Shown piece by piece: positions 20,503 through 31,712 of a DNA stretch of 64,000 bases. The stretch covers positions 374,501-438,500 of the forward strand of contig JAGTXO010000031.1 in the NCBI GenBank assembly GCA_019448385.1. The letters run 5' to 3'. Below the pieces are notes generated by a model. The model made no database searches. It had not been told where the DNA came from and saw nothing but the letters and a program-made list of their open reading frames with translations. Source of the stretch: Diacronema lutheri. Taxonomy: Eukaryota > Haptophyta > Pavlovophyceae > Pavlovales > Pavlovaceae. Position numbers and translations under genes: made by a program. How positions within the stretch are numbered: the stretch's first letter is position 1; each line of letters starts with the position of its first letter.

Positions 20503-21909
20503 ATGGCAGCGCGGGAGAGATGGCTGCGCACACTCAACCGCCTCGAGCTCACGCGGCGCTCGGGCGTGCGTCTCGAGTCCTTCATCGTGCAGCAAGCGAT
20601 CGAATGCGCCGAGGCGCTCGGCAGCTTTGAGCTCGCGCAGGACTGGGTGCGCGCGTCCGAGCGGAGCGCGATCGAGCTCTTCTGCGCCGAGCGCGTCGAG
20701 CAGCCAGACGCGCCGGCGGCGTGCGGCGAAGCGCTCGAGCCGACGGCCGTCCTCGCGCCGCTCGTGCCCGGTGGTTCGGCCGTCCTTCTGCACGGCGTGC
20801 GGCACGGCGGCTGCGAGCGCGGCATCGCGCGCGCGATCGCGGCGGCGCAGCCGGCGGCCGTCGCGCTCGAGTGCGGCGCCGAGGAGGCGATGCCAGGCAC
20901 GGCGCTGGAGCGCGCGCGCGCGTGCAAGTCGGGTCTGCTCGCGGCGGAGCTCGCGCACACGCGCGCGCATCACCCGAGCGCGTCAAGCTGGCTGAACTCA
21001 CCCGGCTGGGCCGCGGTGCAGCGCAGCGCCGAGCGCACCGAGTCGCTCGCACTCGTGAGCGCGTGGGCATGCGGTGCGCGCGTCGTCGCGCTCGACCGGC
21101 CAAAGCACATGACGTGGGCGCGGTGCGTGGCAGGACACGGCTTGCGCGAGCTCGACGAGCTCTTCGCCCAAAAGGTCACCACCGGCTTCCCGCGCTCGAG
21201 ATTCGTTCTCGACGAGCGCGAGGCGGTGATGGCGTCAACGCTCGCGCAGCTGAGCGCCGCGCGTTTGCCGCGTGGCGGCGGCGCGCGCGCGTGCGGCGTC
21301 GGCGGCTTGGAAGCGGCGCGGCGCGAGGAGTGCATTGGGACCGAGCGCGACACGCGGGCGCTCACGCCCGCGCCCGCGCCCGTCGTTGCGCTCGTCGGAT
21401 CGGCGCACGTCGCGCCGATTTTAAAGATTTGGCAACGGCTGTTACGCGGCGGGCCGCGTGCGCGCGACGTGCTCGCGCTGTCCGCGGCTGCCGCGCTCAC
21501 TGAGCCGGCGCAGCGAGCGGAGGCGGACGAGCCACGGCGCGTGGGCGCGCAGTATGGCCTGCTTGACGCCATCTTTGCGCCGTCTGCACGGCCGTCCCGG
21601 CACCTGCCCCCGCTGAGCTTCGTGGGGGAGACTGCGCAACGACTTACAATCGAATGCTACTCGTCACCCGATATGGCGCTCGCCGTGCTGCCGCGCGACG
21701 CGTTGCGCGCGCGCGTCCTGGCAGAACAGCTCGGCGCGCCACGCGACGGCGCGAGCATGGGCGCGGACACCCGTGGATGTGTCGACGACGGGCGAACGGC
21801 GCGCGCGCGCGCGCTCGCCGACGCGGTCTGGGAGAGCCTCGAGCCGGTACGCGCGGCGAGGCCAGTCAATGGTGGCCCGGGCTGGGTGGCTTTCTGGAGC
21901 GTTCGATGA
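20503..21909 (+). CDS. TraB/PrgY-family protein
   Basis: Single exon, 468 residues. Signatures of the TraB fold: HGVRHGG near residue 98 followed by the strand AAVALECG (the family's GTAHV...VELD region), the segment LDEREAVMAST near 240 (the conserved arginine-rich motif), and VALVGSAHVAPI near 300 (the second GxxH motif). TraB domains occur in bacterial pheromone shutdown proteins, animal Tiki proteases and plant or algal organellar proteins; the chemistry is known only for some. The region after 330 is low complexity and may be non-conserved. The start was chosen because an upstream ATG at 20475 runs into a stop. It converges on the repeat protein gene with 65 bp between stops. Confidence 0.7.
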   Translation: MAARERWLRTLNRLELTRRSGVRLESFIVQQAIECAEALGSFELAQDWVRASERSAIELFCAERVEQPDAPAACGEALEPTAVLAPLVPGGSAVLLHGVRHGGCERGIARAIAAAQPAAVALECGAEEAMPGTALERARACKSGLLAAELAHTRAHHPSASSWLNSPGWAAVQRSAERTESLALVSAWACGARVVALDRPKHMTWARCVAGHGLRELDELFAQKVTTGFPRSRFVLDEREAVMASTLAQLSAARLPRGGGARACGVGGLEAARREECIGTERDTRALTPAPAPVVALVGSAHVAPILKIWQRLLRGGPRARDVLALSAAAALTEPAQRAEADEPRRVGAQYGLLDAIFAPSARPSRHLPPLSFVGETAQRLTIECYSSPDMALAVLPRDALRARVLAEQLGAPRDGASMGADTRGCVDDGRTARARALADAVWESLEPVRAARPVNGGPGWVAFWSVR

Positions 21910-21974
21910 CTTTCAGTGACTCTGTGGGGGCGAATGGCCAACAGCCAGTCCTTTCTCACACGTCAGCGGCCTTC

Positions 21975-24900
21975 TCACCTCCAACCGGCCAGCAACGCGC
22001 TGCCGGACGGCAGCCGGGCGCCGCGCCCCGGCGCCGAGCCGGCGCGCACGGGCCCACGCTCGCCCGTGCTGCCCGTACGGCGGAGCGCGCCATTGGGGGC
22101 CGCGCCAAAAGGTGCTGGCGAGGTCGCGCGCCCTGCCGGCCGACCGCCCGCACCCGCAGGGTTGCCCGCCGGCGCGCTGCCGCCTCCCGAGCGCAGCGTG
22201 CCGGCCGCGCCGCGCTTGGCCGGCGAGTTTGCGCGCGCCTGCGTGACGGCCGCAAGCTTCTCTGCGGTGATGACGCCCCTGCGCACAGTAGCGCCAGCGC
22301 GGCCGCGCGACTCTGTACGCCCACCGGACGCCGCACAGGCGGCGCCAAGTCCGGCGGCGCCAAGTCCGGCGGCGCCAAGTCCGGCCGCTCCGCCAAAAGA
22401 CGACCGTCGAGGCAGCATGGAGGCAAGCGCGCCGATCCGCTCGGCGCCGAGGCCGAGGTCGCCCGCGAGGAGCGCGTCGAAGCGCGCCTCGCCGAGCGCG
22501 CGCGAGAGCTCGCCCATGAGCTTGGAACGGAGCGCGGCGACGAGGGCGGACGCGCCGCCGTGCGCGCTCGAAAGCGCGAGCGCGCGCAGGAGTTCGGAGA
22601 GGCGTTCCCGCCCGGACTCGGCCGCTCGCTGGCTGAGCACGTGCGCAAGGCTCTCCCAGCGGTGCCTGCGCGCCGGCGCGCGGCGCGGGCGGTGTGCTCG
22701 CTCGTGGGCGCGCGCGCGGCGGCGGCGCTCGCGCGCGCGCGCGTGCGCGTGCGGGCAGCAAAGTCGCGCGCGCTCATTGACGGCGCGTGAACGGCGCGCG
22801 CGCGCGCGCGCGCGCGCGCGCACCGAGCAAGCACGAGGTAGACGACGAGCAGGCCCATCTCGACGAGCGCGACCGACGTGTCTGACGGCCGCACTTCCTC
22901 GTCGGCGTCCGCGCTGCGCGAGTCGGACGCCGAGTCCGGCGGCGAGGTGGCGCTTGCGCGCGCGCGGCGCGGCGCCGCCGCGCCGGGCAGCGTGCGCGCG
23001 AGCGCCTCGATAGCCACCTCGAGGAGGAGCTCGGGCTGCAGCGCGGAGCACGCCGCGCAGCGCACGGCCTCGCGCGCCTCGGCGCGGAGCGAGCGAGCAA
23101 CGAAATGGTCGCTGACGGCGAGAAGGCGGAAAAGCGCGCGAAGCACGCCGGCGTGTAGCGCGCGGTGCGGCTGGCCGAGGGACGCGGGCGGCGGATCGAG
23201 CAGGCGGCGCGTGGCAAACTTGTAGCAGAAATGCTCGGCGACGTGCGTGAGCGCATGCTGCTGAAGCGCGAGCGCCGTGTTCTGCGAGAGAAGCCTGCAC
23301 GCATGCGCGAGCACGCGCGCGGGCGCGGTCACGGGTACGGGCGCGCGGGGCGACACTGCGGACGCGATGCGCACGCGCGCGCGCACGCGCGCGCGCACCG
23401 CAGGATGAACGTGAGCATCGCGGCGAAGGCGTGCAGGCGGAGCGGCGAGGGCTCGGAACGTTCGTCGTCACACAGCCGGTGACAGCGGCGGATGCGCACA
23501 AGGCAGTTGTGCACGAGCGCGGGGTCGAGCGTGGCGGTGGAGGGCGCGCCGTCCGGCTGCGGCAACCATGCCGCCGAGCAGTGCTCGACGAGCATCAGCA
23601 CGCGCGCGATCTCGTCGTCCAGGTCGGGCGCGACCTCCGCCGAGACCACGGAGCCATCGAACGGCCGCACGAGCGTGAGCGAGCCCGAGTCGGCGCGACG
23701 CAAGTGGCTCGGGCCGGCGAGCGAACCGCGGCGCGAGCCGACGGGCGGTGGCGTGTGCGCTGCCGCGCCGCCGCCGCCGCTGCTGGGCGAGCGAGCCACA
23801 GCGCAGCGCTCGCCTCTTTCTGCGGCAGCCATCATTATCATTCTGCCCAAAAAAGGCCCGCCCTCCTCATCAGCTGACGATGGCAGCTTTTCGAGGAGCT
23901 TCAGCGCGGAGAGGTCGAGGCGGTGGCCCGTGCCACCCGGCGCGCCCTCGACAAAGTAGCCCGAGTTGATCGTGCTGATCACGCGCGAGATCGGCGCGGG
24001 CGGCGTGGGCGTGTGCGGCGCGCCGTCCGCCGGCGCGCCGAGCTCTGCGCCGGCCGCGACGCGCGCCGAGCCGTTGGTGGACGACGAGGCGGGTGAGCGC
24101 GCGGCCACGCCGCTCGCCGTCGCGTGCCGCACGTTCTCCTCCTCTTCGTTGACAGCCGCGACCGCCGCGCGCACTTCGAGCGCGAACGCGCTCGGCCCGC
24201 CGCTCGCGCGCGGCGCGGACGACGCGCGCCCGCCGCCCGTCGCCGCTAGCGCCGACTTCGCGCGCCGGCGAAAAGAGCCGCCGCCCGCCGACGCGCTCCG
24301 GCGGCCGCTTATTGACGAGCGGGCGGACGAGGCGAGGCTGGCGGCGGGAATGATGCCGCCCGCAACGAGCAGCTCGTCCGCCGCATCGAGGTCGAGCTCG
24401 GACATGCGCACGACGCCCGCCAGCCGCTCGCCGACGAGCGCGCCGAGCGCGCCCACCGTCTCGGCGGCGAGCGCCTTGTTGAGCGCCGACTTGGCCGCGT
24501 CGGCGCGCGCGGCGGCGAGCACGCCGACGAGCGCGTGCAGCTTTGAGCGCAGCCCCGTCGTGCGGCACGCGCCGTCGAGGTAGGATCGCGCCGCGCCCCA
24601 ACCGTGCCGGCGGAGAGCGAGCAGCACGATGGTGAGGCCCATCTCGCGCGTGCGCACGGCATAGTCGTCGCGCTGCTTGCCGAAGCGAAGCATCGGCTCG
24701 ATTGCCGCCTCGAGCAGCAATGGCGCCGGCGCGTCCGAGCACGCCGCGCAGCGCAGCGCCTCGCGCACCGCCGCGCGGCTCGCGTCGTTGAGTTGCGAGC
24801 CGCGTGCCAGCAGGCCGAAAAGCGACAGGAGCGCGTCGCGCAGCACGGCGATCGCGGCGCCGCGCCCAACTCGCCGCTCGGGCCCTGCAAGGCGCAGCAC

Positions 24901-27657
24901 GGGCGGCGAGATGTACTTGTAGCAGAAGAACTCGCCGATGTGCTTCACTGCCTGGTTGTACAGCGCCGACCTGCCCGACTCGGTGATCACGACCGTGCAG
25001 AAGTCAAGCATGCGCACGATGCCGTCGATCGCCTCATCGCCGACGATGGCGGGCGCCGTGTCCTCGAGCAGACGGTGGTATCGCCTGATGCGCACGAGGC
25101 AGTTGTGCAGCATGGCGACCACTGGGTTGTTCGCGCCGCCCATCGCCTTCTTCGCCCACAGCGCCTCATCCTCGGACGCCGCCTGGATCAGCGCGACGAG
25201 CGCGACACGCTCGTCGCCGAGCGACGCGCTGCGCACCTCGTGCGAGGCGCGCGCCTCGGCGGAGCGGTGCACGCGCAGCCCGAGCTGCGCAGCGCTCGTC
25301 GCGCGCAGGTCCGCCGGGATCACGAAGCTCTCCGCCGCGCTCGGCGCGCGCGCGTCGACCGTCGTTGTGATCGGCGCCGCCGGCCGGCGCGCGTTCGCCT
25401 CCTCCGACGCCGCGGGCAGCGCCTCGAGCATGCGCAGCGCGTCGGGCCGGATCTGCGTGATCGCACGCGCCGCGCGTAACCCGCTCCCGTCAACAAGGAG
25501 ATCGAGGTTGACAGCCGCGCCGCCGGCCCCGACATCACCGCACGCGTCGCCCGCGCGCGCCCCGCTGGCCCCAGCTGCGACGTTGCGCGTGTCGGCACAA
25601 CTTGCGTCCACGCCGCCATCGCAAAACATCGGCTCGAGAAGCGTTACGAGCGATGCGCGCGCGACCGCGCCCATCGTGCCGCCCGGAACGGACCCCGTCA
25701 CGTCACTCGAACTCGTCGCCCTGCGGAGAAAAGCGTGGGCGCGCGCGCTCCCAGACGCGGAGCGGCGGCCGCTCAGCCGCGACGACGGTGCGCGCGCCGA
25801 CGAGCCCACCGCCGACGAGCAGCTCGCCTCGGGCTCGTCGGCGCTCGTGCTCGAGCGCTGACATGAAGACACGCTCGTGCCTGCACCCTCCTCCGCGCTT
25901 TGAAGCGCGCGGCCGCTGGCGCCTCGCCGCGCCGCGCGCCGCGTAGCGCTCGGCGCGGCGACGAGCCGCGGCGAGGCAGTCGGCTCATCGACGCGGACAG
26001 TCGGCGACGAACCGCCGCGCGAGAGCGAGCGACGTCGTAGCTTATGCGGCGACGACGAAACCCTGCTCCCCGTGTGCGCGCCAGACGCAACCTCGTCCGC
26101 GTCCGGCCCAAGTCCGGCGAGCCGCACGAGCTCGTCCGCCGCATCAAGGTCGAGCTCGGACATGCGCACGACGCCCGCCAGCCGCTCGCCGACGAGCGCG
26201 CCGAGCGCGCCCACCGTCTCGGCGGCGAGCGCCTTGTTGAGCGCCGACTTGGCCGCGTCGGCGCGCGCGGCGGCGAGCACGCCGACGAGCGCGTGCAGCT
26301 TTGAGCGCAGCCCCGTCGTGCGGCACGCGCCGTCGAGGTAGGATCGCGCCGCGCCCCAACCGTGCCGGCGGAGAGCGAGCAGCACGATGGTGAGGCCCAT
26401 CTCGCGCGTGCGCACGGCAAAGTCGTCGCGCTGCTTGCTGAAGCGAAGCATCGGCTCGATTGCCGCCTCGAGCAGCAATGGCGCCGGCGCGTCCGAGCAC
26501 GCCGCGCAGCGCAGCGCCTCGCGCACCGCCGCGCGGCTCGCGTCGTTGAGTTGCGAGCCGCGTGCCAGCAGGCCGAAAAGCGACAGGAGCGCGTCGCGCA
26601 GCACGGCGATCGCGCCCGCCGCGCCCAGGCGCAGCACGGGCGGCGAGATGTACTTGTAGCAGAAGAACTCGCCCATGTGCTTCACTGCCTGGTTGTACAG
26701 CGCCGACCTGCCCGACTCGGTGATCACGACCGTGCAGAAGTCAAGCATGCGCACGATGCCGTCGATCGCCTCATCGCCGACGACGGCGAGCGCCGTGTCC
26801 TCGAGCAGACGGTGGTATCGCCTGATGCGCACGAGGCAGTTGTGCAGCATGGCGACCACTGGGTTGTTCGCGCCGCCCATCGCCTTCTTCGCCCACAGCG
26901 CCTCGTCCTCGGACGCCGCCTGGATCAGCGCGACGAGCGCGACACGCTCGTCGCCGAGCGACGCGCTGCGCACCTCGTGCGAGGCGCGCGCCTCGGCGGA
27001 GCGGTGCACGCGCAGCCCGAGCTGCGCAGCGCTCGTCGCGCGCAGGTCCGCCGGGATCACGAAGCTCTCCGCCGCGCTCGGCGCGCGCGCGTCGACCGTC
27101 GTCGTGATCGGCGCCGCCGGCCGGCGCGCGTTCGCCTCCTCCGACGCCGCGGGCAGCGCCTCGAGCATGCGCAGCGCGTCGGGCCGGATCTGCGAGCCAT
27201 GCGAGGCGAACGCAGGCTCAGCGAGCGTGCGTAGCACCAAGCCGCGCCCTGGCTCGGGCGCGTCCGCCGACGGCGCGCACGAGCCGCGCCGGCTGCGCGC
27301 GGCCGGCGCGCTTGTGGACCGAGCCGTGCCCGCTCCGCCATGATCGTCGCTGCTCCGCGCGGCCTTCGGAGCGGAGGGCATGGCGGGCGCGCGCTTGCTG
27401 CGCGCCTCCGTCAGACCGAGCCTGCGCTGTGGCGCGCTCGCACGGCCGGGAGGAACGGCCGCCGAGTCGAGCGCGTCGCGCACCGCGCGGAGCGGCTCGA
27501 CGCGCGGCCGCTGCTTGCCGCCATTTACCCGCGGCTCCGCGGCGTCCACCGCACCTTCGGCGCGCGTGAGCGGCCTGAGCTCGCTCCTGTCGCGGAGCCG
27601 CAGCGTCTCCGCGAGCAGGTCGCCCACACTGTCGTCCGGCTCGAGCGTCAGGCGCAT
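21975..27657 (-). CDS. Large protein of unknown family with three homologous blocks
   Basis: Three exons, complement(21975..22665, 22824..23294, 23399..27657), give 1,806 residues. I do not recognise the family. The core block contains RPDALRMLEALPAASEE, NCLVRIRRYHRLLED, SALYNQAVKHMGEFFCYKY, and a long helical region ending AGVVRMSELDLDAADEL. It occurs twice almost identically (DNA 26130-27192 and 24370-25455) and a third time, diverged and split by an intron (NCLVRIRRCHRL, ALTHVAEHFCYKF). The helical pattern suggests an armadillo- or GAP-like scaffold, which is inference. Linkers are Ser/Ala/Arg-rich. The start at 27657 (MRLTLEPDDSVGDLL) is chosen over 27720; upstream DNA is AT-rich. Confidence 0.65.
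24370..25455 (-). repeat. Second copy of the 1.08-kb intragenic duplication
   Basis: Nearly identical at DNA level to 26130-27192, including synonymous positions, with a 21-bp insertion near 24865-24885. It is the distal copy in the 1,806-residue gene. Confidence 0.85.
26130..27192 (-). repeat. First copy of the 1.08-kb intragenic duplication
   Basis: Partner of 24370-25455. Only scattered single-base differences are visible. The unique spacer between the copies (25456-26129) is coding and low in complexity. Confidence 0.85.
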
Positions 27658-27780
27658 CGCGCACGCCACAAGGGCTAGCCAGCCCCTTCCAAGCTTTATG
27701 ACAATCCTTTTAAAAATCAATATGGGTAATAATGACAGTATTTAGTATTATCAAATATACTAACGACGCTTTCCGACGGG
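27658..27780 (-). promoter_or_regulatory. AT-rich island upstream of the three-block protein gene
   Basis: About 70 bp around 27695-27765 are strikingly AT-rich (for example TTTAGTATTATCAAATATAC) in otherwise about 70% GC DNA, directly upstream of the minus-strand start at 27657. This is the position expected for a promoter. No defined box can be assigned. Confidence 0.4.
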
Positions 27781-27848
27781 TCGACGGATGGGGTCAGGAA
27801 GTGCGCAGCGAGGCGCCAGGCGGAGCAGGCCCAAAGGCCCACACGCGC

Positions 27849-28988
27849 CTAGCCACCGCGCGCCGCCGCCCGCGCGCCGCCGCACCGGTGGCTGCCGTCA
27901 ATCACACCACCGGCCGACGCGCACGCGCACGCCGAGGCCCGAAGATCGTCGGCGACGACCGCCACCCCCGAGCCGCCGCCTGCCACGTCGCCAAGCCGCC
28001 CGCCGCCGCTGCAGAGCGCGACGCCCGCCGCCAGCGAGCCGCCGCCCTCCCCGCCGCGTCGCAGCCCCCTGTCGCCGCGGCGAAGCGCACCGCCACCCGC
28101 CGCCAGCGTGGCAAGCGCCGCGATGCTGGCCGCGTGGCCGCGCACGCGCGCCCCGCCACCCCCAAACCCACCGACCGGGGCGAAAAGTACGTTGTTCGCG
28201 GTGCCGGCGCAGTCGATGGGCAGGGGCGGCGGGGCGCGCGGAGCGCGGCCAGCAGAGCGCGAGGGCGCAGCCGTCGCAAGCGAAGGTTTCGTCGTAGAGA
28301 AGGCCACGCCGCCGTCGCTCGTGCGGCCGTGCGCGCGCGCCCCGCCACCTCCAAACCCACCGACCGGGGCGAAAAGTACGTTGTTCGCGGTGCCGGCGCA
28401 GTCGATGGGCAGGGGCGGCGGGGCGCGCGGAACGCGGCCATCAGAGCGCGAGGGCGCAGCCGTCGCAAGCGAAGGTTTCGTCGTAGAGAAGGCCACGCCG
28501 CCGTCGCTCGTGCGGCCGTGCGCGCGCGCCCCGCCACCCCCAAACCCACCGACCGGGGCGAAAAGTACGTTGTTCGCGGTGCCGGCGCAGTCGATGGGCA
28601 GGGGCGGCGGGGCGCGCGGAGCGCGGCCAGCAGAGCGCGAGGGCGCAGCCGTCGCAAGCGAAAGTTTCGTCGTAGAGAAGGCCACGCCGCCGTCGCTCGT
28701 GCGGCCGTGCGCGCGCGCCCCGCCACCCCCAAACCCACCGACCGGGGCGAAAAGTACGTTGTTCGCGGTGCCGGCGCAGTCGATGGGCAGGGGCGGCGGG
28801 GCGCGCGGAGCGCGGCCAGCAGAGCGCGAGGGCGCAGCCTGGATGGCAAAGGCAGGCGTCGTCAAGGCAGCCGGCGTTTCGAAGCTGCCGGCCGGCACGG
28901 CCGCGCCGGCGCGCGCCGCGCCGACGGGGACCACGGTGCCTCGCAGCTGTTCAAATATCAAATATTGACACCCCCCTGTCAGGCCCAC
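27849..28988 (-). other. Region of 189-bp repeats with an open frame; gene uncertain
   Basis: A minus-strand frame of 379 residues begins MGLTGGCQYLIF and contains four repeats with the motif PPLPIDCAGTANNVLFAPVG and a Gly-rich segment. The opposite strand is also open across the repeats, giving basic Arg-rich peptides. The minus-strand reading looks more protein-like (mixed hydrophobic composition, Gly/Pro loops), but the repeat period is a multiple of three, so openness is weak evidence. It sits between the transporter stop and the three-block gene start. I do not recognise it. Confidence 0.3.
28140..28836 (+). repeat. Four 189-bp tandem repeats
   Basis: The landmark GTTGTTCGCGG recurs at 28191, 28380, 28569 and 28758, an exact 189-bp (63-codon) period. 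Units differ by only a few bases, so the array is young or homogenised. Confidence 0.95.
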
Positions 28989-28994
28989 ATCGAG

Positions 28995-30032
28995 TTACGA
29001 CCCTCGGCTGCCCTGCTCGTACAGCCAGACGCCGCCCAGCGTCGTGGCGCAGCCGAGCGCGCTCCACGGCGAGAGCGGGTTTCGAAAGATGAGCAGCGAG
29101 ACGCCGATCGAGATCACGACCTTTACGTTGCCCAGCACCTGCAGCGTCACGGCCGACGTGTACTTCGTGACGAGGAAGTTGCACACGTTGAGCAGGAAGG
29201 CGATGGCGCCGCTTGCGAGCACCGTCGCCGCGACGCGCGCGCGCTGAACGCGCGCGTCCGCCGCGAGCGCGTGCGCCTCGCCGGTGACGAGCGCGTAAAG
29301 CGCGAGCAGGCCGACAGAGTAGCGCGACATGTGCCGCAGGAGCGTAAGCGCGTCTAGCCTGTCGTCATCGCTCGTGAGCAGCGCGCCCTGCATGATCGAC
29401 TTGACGCCGCGTAGCGCCGTCGACGCGACGATAAGGCCGAGCCCGAGCCACGAGAAGGAGCGGTCGGCGCTGAGCGCGCGCAGCTCGCCCAAAACGCACA
29501 GCATCACACCGCCGCACATTGGGAGCATGCTCACGTGAGCAAGGCGCGAGAAGGCCTTGTCGGTGAGCAGCTTGGCGAGCAGCAGCGTCATTAGCGGCGA
29601 CGCCGCCGTCACCATCTGCTGGAACGAGACCCACACATACTTGAGCGCGAGGTTGCCGCAAAACACAGACCCGCAGAACGTGAGCGAGAGGGTGCGCACC
29701 TTGCGCAGCGTCTCGGCGCTCGGCGCGGTGGGCTTGCTCGGCGGCAGGCACGTCGCCAGGCACAGCGTCGAGAGTGCGTACGAGCACGCCATGTGCACCA
29801 CCGTGAGGAGTGCCGGGTACTCGAAGTGCTCGACGGAGATCACCCACTTGTTGACCGACGCGATCGCAATGTTGAGCGCGAACCACGATGCGACGGCGAG
29901 CGCCTTATTGGCGAAGGGGACGCTACTCGTACTCGTCTGCTTGCCCAGCTGCGTTCTGAGCAGCGGCGCCGCCTCGTGCTCCTCCTCCACGTCGTCGGCG
30001 GCGGGCCGAGCTGTCCCGGTCGGACCTGCCAT
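28995..30032 (-). CDS. TPT/DMT-superfamily (triose-phosphate or nucleotide-sugar) transporter
   Basis: Single exon, 345 residues from the ATG at 30032. An acidic, dileucine-bearing N-terminus (DDVEEEHEAAPLLRTQ) precedes about ten hydrophobic helices. TPT landmarks are ALNIAIASVNKWV in the first helix, SVFCGNLALKYVWVSFQQM, STALRGVKSIMQ in the middle loop, and NFLVTKYTSAVTLQVLGNVK followed by WSALGCATTLGGVWLYE. Such proteins exchange phosphorylated sugars or nucleotide sugars across plastid envelope or Golgi membranes. The cytosolic acidic tail and absence of a transit peptide favour Golgi or ER, which is inference. An upstream in-frame ATG at 30221 exists but encodes non-conserved sequence. 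Confidence 0.85.
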   Translation of the reverse strand: MAGPTGTARPAADDVEEEHEAAPLLRTQLGKQTSTSSVPFANKALAVASWFALNIAIASVNKWVISVEHFEYPALLTVVHMACSYALSTLCLATCLPPSKPTAPSAETLRKVRTLSLTFCGSVFCGNLALKYVWVSFQQMVTAASPLMTLLLAKLLTDKAFSRLAHVSMLPMCGGVMLCVLGELRALSADRSFSWLGLGLIVASTALRGVKSIMQGALLTSDDDRLDALTLLRHMSRYSVGLLALYALVTGEAHALAADARVQRARVAATVLASGAIAFLLNVCNFLVTKYTSAVTLQVLGNVKVVISIGVSLLIFRNPLSPWSALGCATTLGGVWLYEQGSRGS

Positions 30033-30369
30033 CGTGGAGAGGCCCACGATGGCGGCGCTCCGTGACCCTTGATCAGAGCGGATGGACTTTTGGCCTCGGC
30101 CACCGCGACTGCAAGACACGGGCAGGCGCACCGGCACGGCGCACGCGCGCTGGTCCGATCGAATGGCATTCAGGGCGAGGCGCGCTGCGCGCTGCTCAGA
30201 GTCTAGCTCCTTCAAATCCATCGCGCGCTCGCATCAGCCGAGCGCTGATCTCGCCGTGTGCGCTCGTCGCCCCCGCGCTCGCCGCCTGCGCACGGCGAGC
30301 GCGCGCGTGTACGCTTGCGGCGCCGAGGCGGTGCGCGGCGTCTGCGCCAGCTGTGCATATTTCGCGCGA

Positions 30370-31398
30370 TCACTTCTTTTCGCTCGGCGCTGCCCACGAG
30401 ACCGAGAGGATGAGGTGGTCGTACCCGTGCCCATCGAGTTTGTTGATCGCCGTCTGCGCGTCGTCGCGGGAGTAAAAGTTGACGAATGCAAAGCCGCGCG
30501 AGAGGCCGGTCTCGCGGTCCTTCGCGAGGTAGACGCGCTGGATCGAGCCGAACCGGCGGAACAGGTCGCGCAGGTCCTGGTCCGTCACGTCGTCTGACAG
30601 GTTGGACACGCGCACCGTCGTCGTGTCGTCGCGCTCCTGGTACGCCGGCGTCGCCATCCGCGAGCCGTCCGAGTTGCGCATCGACGGTGGCACGTACCGG
30701 CTGCCGCCGCCGGCGCCCGCGGCGAGCGCCTCGAGCGAGCTGCTCCCGCCGCCCCCGCCCCCCGATGGCTGCACCGCGCCGAGCGCGCCGTGCTTCTCCG
30801 CCCACTCGCGCGCGCCCGCGTTCGAGTAGGTCGTGCGGCTGCCCGCGTCCTCGTCGGGCGGCAGGCCGTCGGCGCCGGTGGGGCGCGCGGAGGGCTTCCA
30901 CGCGACGAAGGTACCCTCCTGCTTCGTGTTCGCGAACGCCTTCTCCGCCGCCTTGTTCGACTCCTCCAGCTTTTGCGACTTTGGCTTGAGCTCGAGCGTC
31001 TGCTCGGAGATGTCAAACGACGTGACCGACTCGCCCGAGAAGCTGTAGCCGGCGCCGTGGTAGCCGGCAGGCTGATCGGTGCAGCGGCCAAACTTGGCCC
31101 AACCGCGCCGCTCGACCACCGCCTTGGGCACGCGCACCTGCTTCTTCTCCACCTTGACCGTCTGCGTGCACTTGATCTTGCGGTTGTGGTCGTTGATCTT
31201 GAAGATGGTCACCTGCTTGAGGCCGTGGCGATCGACTTCGGTCTCGGTGCGCTCGAGCGTGCGCTCACCCTCACCCTCCTCCCCCTCGGCCCCCTCCTCC
31301 TCGGCGTCCGCCCACTTGGCCTTGGCCGGCTCGGCAACCACGGCCTCGCCCTCGGGCACGTCTCGCAGTTCCGGCATGCTTTTGGCCTTGAGCGCCAC
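30370..31398 (-). CDS. EIF3G: Translation initiation factor eIF3 subunit G
   Basis: Single exon, 342 residues. The N-terminal half has the eIF3g domain: KQVTIFKINDHNRKIKCTQT, VRVPKAVVERRGWAKFG, and EGTFVAWKPSARP. The C-terminal 85 residues are an RRM with RNP2-like VRVSNLS and RNP1 RGFAFVNFYS, ending SVSWAAPSEKK. eIF3g helps the eIF3 complex in 43S scanning and reinitiation. Length and domain order match the family. A second ATG lies seven codons in (MPELRDVP). It is in tandem with the transporter gene (338 bp apart). Confidence 0.95.
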   Translation of the reverse strand: MALKAKSMPELRDVPEGEAVVAEPAKAKWADAEEEGAEGEEGEGERTLERTETEVDRHGLKQVTIFKINDHNRKIKCTQTVKVEKKQVRVPKAVVERRGWAKFGRCTDQPAGYHGAGYSFSGESVTSFDISEQTLELKPKSQKLEESNKAAEKAFANTKQEGTFVAWKPSARPTGADGLPPDEDAGSRTTYSNAGAREWAEKHGALGAVQPSGGGGGGSSSLEALAAGAGGGSRYVPPSMRNSDGSRMATPAYQERDDTTTVRVSNLSDDVTDQDLRDLFRRFGSIQRVYLAKDRETGLSRGFAFVNFYSRDDAQTAINKLDGHGYDHLILSVSWAAPSEKK

Positions 31399-31712
31399 GA
31401 GGCGCAGGGTCGGAAGTCAAGTGAGCCCCACACTGGGGTTGCGACTCAAATGATACGGGGATCGTGTGATCGGCCCCGTCCCCCGCTGCGCTCTTGCCCC
31501 AGCAGCAGCGCAGCTCAGCGCGCACGACGTGCGCCCCCTCCCTCTTCCTCCCCCGGAGCCCCATAACCGCCGCGCGCGTGCTCTCGGCGCGGCGCGATCG
31601 GCCGTCGGCGCCGTCCGAGTGCGCGCCGACGTTCGTTTCGCGCGCCGCGTGCGCGCCGTGATTCATCACGAGGAATGCACGCCTCTGGCTTACCGGACTC
31701 GTCCGGACCCCT

